From positions 508,916,815 through 508,980,814 of the forward strand of contig CM077115.1 of NCBI GenBank assembly GCA_039619475.1: 64,000 nt of DNA, in the 5' to 3' direction. Of the stretch, positions 57,940-64,000 are shown piece after piece. A model generated the notes under the pieces. That model saw nothing but the letters and a program-made list of their open reading frames with translations. It did no database searches and was not told the DNA's origin. Within the stretch, counting starts at the first letter, position 1. Each line of letters opens with the position of its first letter. The stretch comes from Icerya purchasi. Lineage: Eukaryota > Arthropoda > Insecta > Hemiptera > Monophlebidae. A program made the position numbers and the translations under genes.

Positions 57940-58400
57940 TGAATCAATTTTTACCTCTCTATTCAGCCACCTATTACTCCTCCTCCATAGTTTTCTTGAT
58001 ACTTGCTCTCTCTTAAACGCTCTACAATCACTGCTATTTGTCGCCTTCGCTCTAACCATAGTCTCCTTCCTGTATCACTTTTTCGGTTTGCATCGATATC
58101 TACTCCATTCTGTCATTTTCATCCACCGTCCATATACTTTCTATGTGATGCTGATCACATTTTATTTGAATGTTCGATCTTTTCTGCTGAACAATCGTTC
58201 GTTCATTTTTCACTATTAAAACTTGATATCTGTACTTCTTACAATGCTACATATTTTTTCATTTCTTTCTGCTTCAGCTATTCCTGTCCTTCAATTATTT
58301 TTATCCTCTGTCCTTAAGCGCATAAGGATATAAATTTATTTTCTCCTTTCAATTTCTTGAGCTAATGTCCTCGCTGACAAACTCATTAAAAAAAAAAAAA
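57940..58400 (+). mobile_element. Family A 3' end, plus strand
   Basis: Reads LSLKRSTITAICRLRSNHSL, FRFASISTPFCHFH, FLCDADHILFECS and NATY, then a shifted frame ending LSSVLKRIRI, the family A C-terminus. The 3' UTR matches that of the minus-strand fragment at 31014. The A run is at 58388-58400. It lies tail to tail with the next family A copy, only 68 bp from that copy's TSD. Confidence 0.82.
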
Positions 58401-58479
58401 GTCATATTCCACCCGAACAAAACGCCACTGCCTAATTAATCACGCAACAAGAGGCTGGGCGCCGTTAGTCTCCGCAGTA

Positions 58480-60911
58480 TTTTTTTTTCTTTTTCTTTTT
58501 TCTTACGCTCGTCAACCAAGGACCTTCACCAAGAAACAAATAGTAAGGAAAGAAGTCGGTTATATTTTAATCCGATCAGAAATCTTTGCTAAAAAGAAAC
58601 AAATAGTAGGAATAATTAATTTTGGAAGGAAAGGGCAGGATATAAGAAGCACAATAAGAAGCAGGAAGCCCAAGTCTCAACAAATAGGAATACAAAGCAG
58701 AACGCTCCGCAGGAAGAGATTAAAATTGGAAGAAAACACGATCGGCGTCGCAAATAACTGCATCATCAGGATAGGGGGGACAATGTGGGGAGGAAATTAC
58801 TGAAGAACGAAATCTGTAGAAAGGCAGTTAAGAATGGCTAAAACGGATACGAACAACGGAAACAATATTAGAACGTCTAAGAGAGGGATGCGAAAGAAAC
58901 CATGAATAGGAAGGAAGAGTAGGCTGAACAGACAGATGAAATAAATAATTATTAGAAATGATCTGATATGAAAGCTTTTACATATCGACAGGAGGTTAGC
59001 AGATGGAATTTTTTTAAAAAAAGGGCGAGAAGAAGCAGCAGCCCGAGCCAAGGAATCAGCCGCTTCATTGACAAATATGCCCGAGTGTCTAGGTACTCAC
59101 AGCAAATCAATATTAATTGAATGGAGAGAGGAAAGATTATGAATGAGTGAATGTATACGGAGGATAGCAAAGTCACACGAATGATCAGGAAGGGAAGAAA
59201 TTATGGCCTGAAAGGCGTTCAAGGAATCAGAGATAATTAAAAAATTAGAGGAAATGTGATTCGAGGAAATGAAAATTAGCCAACAGCTCGGCTGTGAATA
59301 TGGAACAGAAATAAGGAAGATGAAAAGATTCTGACAGGTTAAAATCAGGAAGGATGAAGGAAGCACCAACACCACCAGACCCCTTCGAATCATCCGTGTA
59401 AATGGTAACACGAGAGGGAAACAGGGAATTGATAGTGCTGTAGAATACCCGTTTAATTACGGCTTGGAGGAGGTTTTTGGAAAATGAGGGAAGAATAAAT
59501 ACCTCCGGAGGATAACAGAGATTAATACAGTTAAAGGAAAAATACGGGAGATTATTGAAGGAGATAGTGTAAGGCCAAAATGAACTAAGACGATGTGAAA
59601 TCGGAATAGGGGTTTTGCTAGGAGTAAAGTACCAGCTATTATAAATCGAAAGGAAAGACTGAACAAGAGTAGAGGACACGAGTGGAAGACATTTAACAAG
59701 GAAGCGATAGCCTAAATAGGATCTATGAATAGACAGGCGTGACGAATTAGATTCAGCAAGAATAGCAGGTATTGGAGAGGATCTGAGCGCGTTAAGACAA
59801 AGACGAAGGCAAGAGTTTTGAATTACATCTAGTTTAGAGAGACGGTACTTGGACGCACAACCATAAATAAAAGAACAATAATCAAATTTGGAACGGTTAA
59901 TAGATTTGTAAAGAGAAATAAGAATATAAGGATCGCCATACCATTTAGTTGGCGACAGAGCTTTCAGCAAGTTTAACCTTTTAATGGTAGAAACAGAAAG
60001 ATATCTGATATATTCGGAGAAAGAGAGACGACTATCAAGAAAGATACCGAGATAACAGAAGCAATTAACGCGAGAAAGAGATATATTGTTTAAGGAAAGA
60101 TTAACCAAAGCAGGGTTATAGAGTTGAAGGATAAAAATAGTATACGAAGACTTAGAGGGAAAAATCGAAAGATTAACTAAGGATAGAGAATATTCCAGGA
60201 CAATAAGCGACGAATTGAGTGCTTCATTGGTTGCTAAAACATCTTTAAACGAGGAAAAAAGAAGGATGTCTTCTGCAAAGAGTAAAGAAAAGGAATTTAA
60301 ATGAAGAAAAGCTACACTGATAGTATAGATGTTAAAAAGAGTAGGACTGAGAGAGGAACCCTGAGGAAAGCCTCGGAAAACCTTTCTTGGAGCGTCAAGA
60401 GATGGAGAGGTGAAATGGGTAGATCGATTCGACATGAGATTGATAATAAGGGAAGAGAACCTGATTGGGATGTTAATTGCCGTCATTTTATCTCTTAAAG
60501 TGGGAAGATGAACATTATCAAAAGCAGAGGAGACATCAATAAAGGAAGCTAAGGTGAAATTTTTTTGGATAAAGGACTTATATATAAGTGAGAAACGAAA
60601 AGTCTAACACAATCAGAAAGGCCAATACCAGGCCGAAAGCCGAACATATTGTTAGGAAATATATTATTATGCTCTAGCCACCAAACAAGACGCTTGTTAA
60701 GCATACCCTCAAATAGTTTTCTATTGCAGAATGTCAAAGAAATAGGACGTAAGGTAAAATTTTCTTGAGGAATGGGAACGACGATAAAAGAATTCTAGGA
60801 GGGAGGAGTTATAACCTCTAGAAAGAAAGGAATTAAAAAGACTGAGAAGAAAACTAAGGGATTGTTCGGAAAGGTTTTTAAGGGCGAGATAGGGTATATC
60901 GTCAAGTCCAT
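58480..60911 (-). mobile_element. Family A, longest minus-strand copy, with TSD
   Basis: Spans from inside RT to the poly-A tail (T-rich 58480-58503). TCTCCGCAGTA at 58469-58479 and TCTCCACAGTA at 60912-60922 form an 11-bp TSD with one mismatch, fixing the truncation point at the GLDDIPY codons of RT. The ORF2 remnant is described separately. The tail is interrupted by C residues. Confidence 0.88.
58800..60911 (-). pseudogene. Family A ORF2: RT, connection, RNase H
   Basis: RT begins at GLDDIPYLALKNLSEQ (60900); NMFGFRPGIGLSDCVRL comes next, then a frameshift into a 413-codon frame (59245-60486) holding motif B RGFPQGSSLSPTLFN (residues 38-52), motif C FAED (70-73, second Asp position kept, first changed to Glu), thumb CYLGIFLDSRLSF, the long connection (RLSKLDVIQNSCLRL) and the RNase H start (YTDDSKGSGGVG, FTAEL). 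Frameshifts follow, with IISDSLNAF and a FVNEAADSLARAAA segment in other frames, and the C-terminal tail near 58800. It is not active, but it is the best guide to the family's domain order. Confidence 0.87.
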
Positions 60912-60922
60912 TCTCCACAGTA

Positions 60923-61160
60923 ATTAGTTATTACGCAAATTAATTTGAATGAAACTCTTTTCGTTTTTTGTTTTTTTTTTTGTATTTTTTCACGGCGTAA
61001 TTTTCGCCACGGATACAATGGCAAGAGAAAATTTTCACAGCAACAGACTCGGTTAACTTGGATTCAATATTTATTTACATAATAATTGTGCTATGATCAT
61101 AAATTCCTTCAAGTCTATATGTAATACAGCTTAGGGTGGTGACCCATAATTTTGAATTTA
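60923..61160. other. Spacer with T-rich run
   Basis: Target DNA of the family A copy and an unexplained T-rich run (about 60963-60990). No element was recognised. Confidence 0.4.
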
Positions 61161-61164
61161 CTTT

Positions 61165-62626
61165 AGAAACCCTAAATTCGCTCAAAGTTGAATTATAGAT
61201 CCATTTTTTATGGGTCGGCTTTTGGAACGAATTTAAATAAACTGGAGAAACTTCAAAACTTGAGTATGAGGCTTATTTCTGGTAACGTCCGTATAGCTCC
61301 GACACCATGTCTATCATGCGGAAACCTATCTGTCTCCTTTATTTATTAGGAGAGACGTTTTAACGGATAGGTATTTAGTGAAATTATGTATTGACAAATC
61401 CTGAAATTTACCTTCAGTTATTTGTAGAGTTAATAGAAAATGAAGATTTATTTAGCCTTTACTGTCAAGTAGAATAGCTTTATATTATAGATATAGCCCT
61501 ATTATACCCATCGCTTTTCTTCGCATTTCATTATGATATAATTTTTTACAGCTAGATATTGATACAAGCTTATTTAAAGGACTGAAAAACCAAAACTTTC
61601 CGTCTCACATCATTAATTTGCGATTTAATTATCTAATGAATAACCATTATTACAATTCTGTTGTATAATTTTACTGATGGTTTTAAAATTAAGGAACGTG
61701 ATGCGCAATAGGTGCAGCTTTTATTATCAAAGGAATAACGCTACAAAAATTTACCGCCTGCGGCGATATAAGGCTGAGCTATTAGCTATAGATAAGACTT
61801 CAGAATTTTTAACAATCTTACTTGATGTCGACAAAAGATGCCTGGTTTGCAGTAACAACCTCAGCTCACTGTCAGTGATACAATGCGATGCACTTAGCTA
61901 TAAGTTACACCCGCTGTTATACGAAATAAGAAATAAGTGTCTTAAGATAATTAATAAAGGAATAAATTTAAAATTCCGTTGGATTCCGAGTCATTGTGGA
62001 ATAGAGGGAAATGATAATGTCGATCTGTTGGCCAGAGAAGCTGCTCCTGGGGGCATCTCATATTCTTTCATCTTTTTATTGATTTGTTTTCATCGACAAA
62101 GTTGAACAAATATAAATAATAACTCAAACCTAGTTAGATACTATTATAATACGGTCCAACCAGCTACCTTGTATGATTATGTGTCGCTAACCATCCCTGA
62201 GAAACTTATTAGGAAATTTGTTACCTTGATCTGTCGTCTTCGTATGGGACATACGTGAATTTCACAAAATTTTCAAAGTCAAATGTCAAATCTGATTTGC
62301 AGTGGTCGCGGCATGATTAGTTACTCGGGAGACATCAATCATTTGTTATTTTCTTGAAAATTATTTAACAGATGCAGTGTATATTTTTTAGGAACTTCAT
62401 TTCCATGTTAGTTTTCCTTCTTATTCCGTATTGATTTGATATGAGGCCGAGGCTTTAGTTGCCTTATTCAGATCCATAGTGAATTGTGTTACATTTAAAT
62501 GTTAGTTGTTTAAAGTTACTTTTTTGCTCTATTTATTTATTTATTTTTATTTTATTTTTTTTTATCTCATATGTGTATTGAAGGTGATTTAGATGATGAT
62601 TCAAAAAAAAAAAAAAAAGAAAAAAA
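61165..62626 (+). pseudogene. RNase H-type non-LTR element 3' half (family E)
   Basis: Starts in the post-thumb region (SKLNYRSIFYGSAFGTNL, MRLISGNVRIAP). RNase H follows: a first-Asp segment in a broken frame near 61680, then GAAFIIKGITL, YKAELLAIDKTS (Glu), a damaged third motif, and WIPSHCGIEGNDNVDLLARE in an ORF of 142 codons (61677-62105). The tail reads LICRLRMGHT and a Cys-containing DINHLLFSC. The A run at 62603-62626 is the poly-A tail. The RNase H sequence differs from families A, C and D. It is truncated at 5' and frameshifted at several places. Confidence 0.78.
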
Positions 62627-62665
62627 GATAAGCAAACGAAAATTATCGAATACCGGATTAGAATG

Positions 62666-63419
62666 AAATTATAAATAAATTTTCAGTCAGAGAGTAAAAT
62701 GTGCATATCGATCTGGAAATTAGTTTAAAACGTGTATGAAAAAATTTATGTTGGACCGATGTACGGTATTGCGTTTATCAACGAACAACATTCACGGATT
62801 AATAGGATTGAGAGAAACATACGTCCTTACACGTCACGCAGTCCTCGGTTTTATGGGGAATTGTTGGATATTTGTGTATATCGTTCAAGTTAAACTGGGG
62901 GTTGGTTCACTCGCTTTAAAGTTTAAATATCCGACCGCTACTTGCATAGTTTCACGTTTCAACTTAAACATAAGGGTTTTCGACTGCAAAGACACGGCTG
63001 ATAGCTCAGTTTCTAAATCAAGGATTATTTCGCGGAGCTCTATACGAGTTTATTAAAATCACTTATGAAGTGACCGGGGTAAACTATATCTGCACTAGGT
63101 ACGATTTTTCCCTATGTATGTTCCTCTGCTAGCGATCTTTCTTCTCACATTTTGAAGTCCGATACATGAAGTCGTACTCCACTGTTAACGTTTCTTCTTC
63201 AGCAGTTTAAATTCAACAGTTTCCTATAAAACCGGGTACTGCACGAAGTATAAATACGTATGTCCCTCTTTCCTTTATTAATCCTCGAATATTCATAATA
63301 GGTAACTGAATTTGTTTGTTGATGTAACATCCTTCCCCAATAATTTTTTTCGTAAATTTCGTAAATTCATTTCCAGATATGCGCATTTTACTCTCTGACT
63401 GTAAATTTATTTATAATTT
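62666..63419. mobile_element. Inverted-repeat element, about 754 bp
   Basis: AAATTATAAATAAATTTT, CAGTCAGAGAGTAAAATG and a CTGGAAAT block at 62666-62720 recur in reverse complement at 63369-63419 with few differences (one small insertion, CGAT). About 650 bp lie between, including a 106-codon ORF without a domain. This is the layout of a non-autonomous DNA transposon. The exact outer ends and TSD are ambiguous because the flanking A/T-rich bases are also inverted. Confidence 0.65.
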
Positions 63420-63524
63420 TGTATAATTTTTCTTTGCTACTTAGCTATCGAGTAGTCCGTTGCCACAAAAATTTTTCATCGTTACCGTGTATATAGAAAA
63501 ATTTATTTACTAGAAAAGAGCTCA

Positions 63525-64000
63525 ATATGGAATTGCGACTTAGACTCCTGAAGTGTTACATTTACTCTGTTCTGTTATATAGATATGAATCTTTGTTAAT
63601 GAATCAAACCCCATAAACGTATTGAGGTTTTTGAGCTTTACCCCTATTGAGACGTATTTTAAAAATTCTATGGATCCAGAAAATAACGAATAATGAATTC
63701 CTCAACCGAATAAAGAAATCTCCGTAGTTGCTGAATCACATCAAAGCACGAAAACCAGGTTATCTTGGTCACGTCGTTAAAGAGGAAAAATACTAAATAA
63801 TCTGGCTGATTGTAGACGGTAAACCGGAAAGGAAAAGATCAGTAGGAAGACCGCAAAACTTATGGATGAACGATTTTAAAAAATAGTTCGGTTGCACGTC
63901 GACAGATATACTCAGGTCAGCTGCATCAAGAGCCGTCATTGCTATGCGAATCGTTGACCTTTGAAATGGAGAAGCCTATGAAGTAGAAGATGCCTTTTTG
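63525..64000 (+). pseudogene. RTE-like element C-terminus at window edge (family H, copy 3)
   Basis: Plus strand: LRLLKCYIYSVLLYRYES, then shifted frames with RRILKILWIQKITNNEFLNR, ARKPGYLGHVVKEEKY, LIVDGKPERKRSVGRPQNLW and a last segment parallel to the LWIANLR block of copy 1. It is the C-terminal module of RTE-like RT proteins, with two or more frameshifts. The end of the element and its TSD lie beyond the window or just at its edge. Confidence 0.75.

Noticed and set aside
1..64000. A new multi-gene biological system in the window
   Set aside because: I looked for co-oriented intact ORFs or clustered enzymes and found only decayed TE proteins. The potentially novel items are repeat families, not a gene system.

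Overview
The window looks like intergenic, repeat-laden DNA from an AT-rich animal nuclear genome, most likely an insect. The retrotransposon set points that way: jockey and X-element type gag and reverse transcriptase, RTE-like elements with GAA tails, I-like elements with RNase H, a tRNA-derived SINE and DUF4371-type hAT elements. The species cannot be named from the sequence. I found no host gene, no functional tRNA or rRNA gene and no CRISPR array. Nearly every convincing protein match is a broken transposable-element (TE) ORF.

Layout. 0-9 kb: a 3' fragment of non-LTR family A (935-1360), two copies of a tRNA-derived SINE (4918-5192 and about 6864-7130), and between them a 709-bp element with long terminal inverted repeats and a TA duplication (5990-6698). 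9.6-12.4 kb: a fold-back-like element with about 200-bp inverted arms, an internal minisatellite and a family A insertion (10598-11773). 12.4-19.4 kb: family A gag ORF1 with a frameshifting Asn microsatellite, a jockey reverse transcriptase (RT) on the minus strand split by another family A tail, a family D tail, two RT fragments and a second family A piece. 19.4-23 kb: nothing recognisable. 23-25.4 kb: a 440-bp hAT MITE with 8-bp duplications, X-element/jockey-like gag, and an RTE-like tail. 26.4-32.8 kb: family A, endonuclease, RTE-like and family D fragments. 34.3 kb: an 88-bp near-perfect palindrome. 36.3-38.2 kb: a decayed hAT transposon with an 8-bp duplication. 39.7-45.3 kb: I-like, family F, family D, family A, jockey and RTE-like fragments plus a second palindrome. 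46-61 kb: the densest cluster, with a long family A ORF2, a family F element carrying two nested insertions, an I-like ORF2 and the longest minus-strand family A copy. 61-64 kb: an RNase H element, an inverted-repeat element, and an RTE-like tail cut by the window edge.

How they relate. Family A (endonuclease, RT, RNase H, poly-A tail) is the main invader, with about 14 pieces on both strands, mostly 5'-truncated. Its sense strand is strikingly pyrimidine-rich, so copies can be oriented by eye. Nesting orders the insertions: family A and RTE-like elements landed in family F, a family A tail split the jockey RT motif B, and family A sits inside the fold-back element. Target-site duplications (TSDs) I could read directly support several boundaries. 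Family letters A to H and the clade names are my own grouping from motifs; no database search or tree was available. Reading-frame joins are described by position only.
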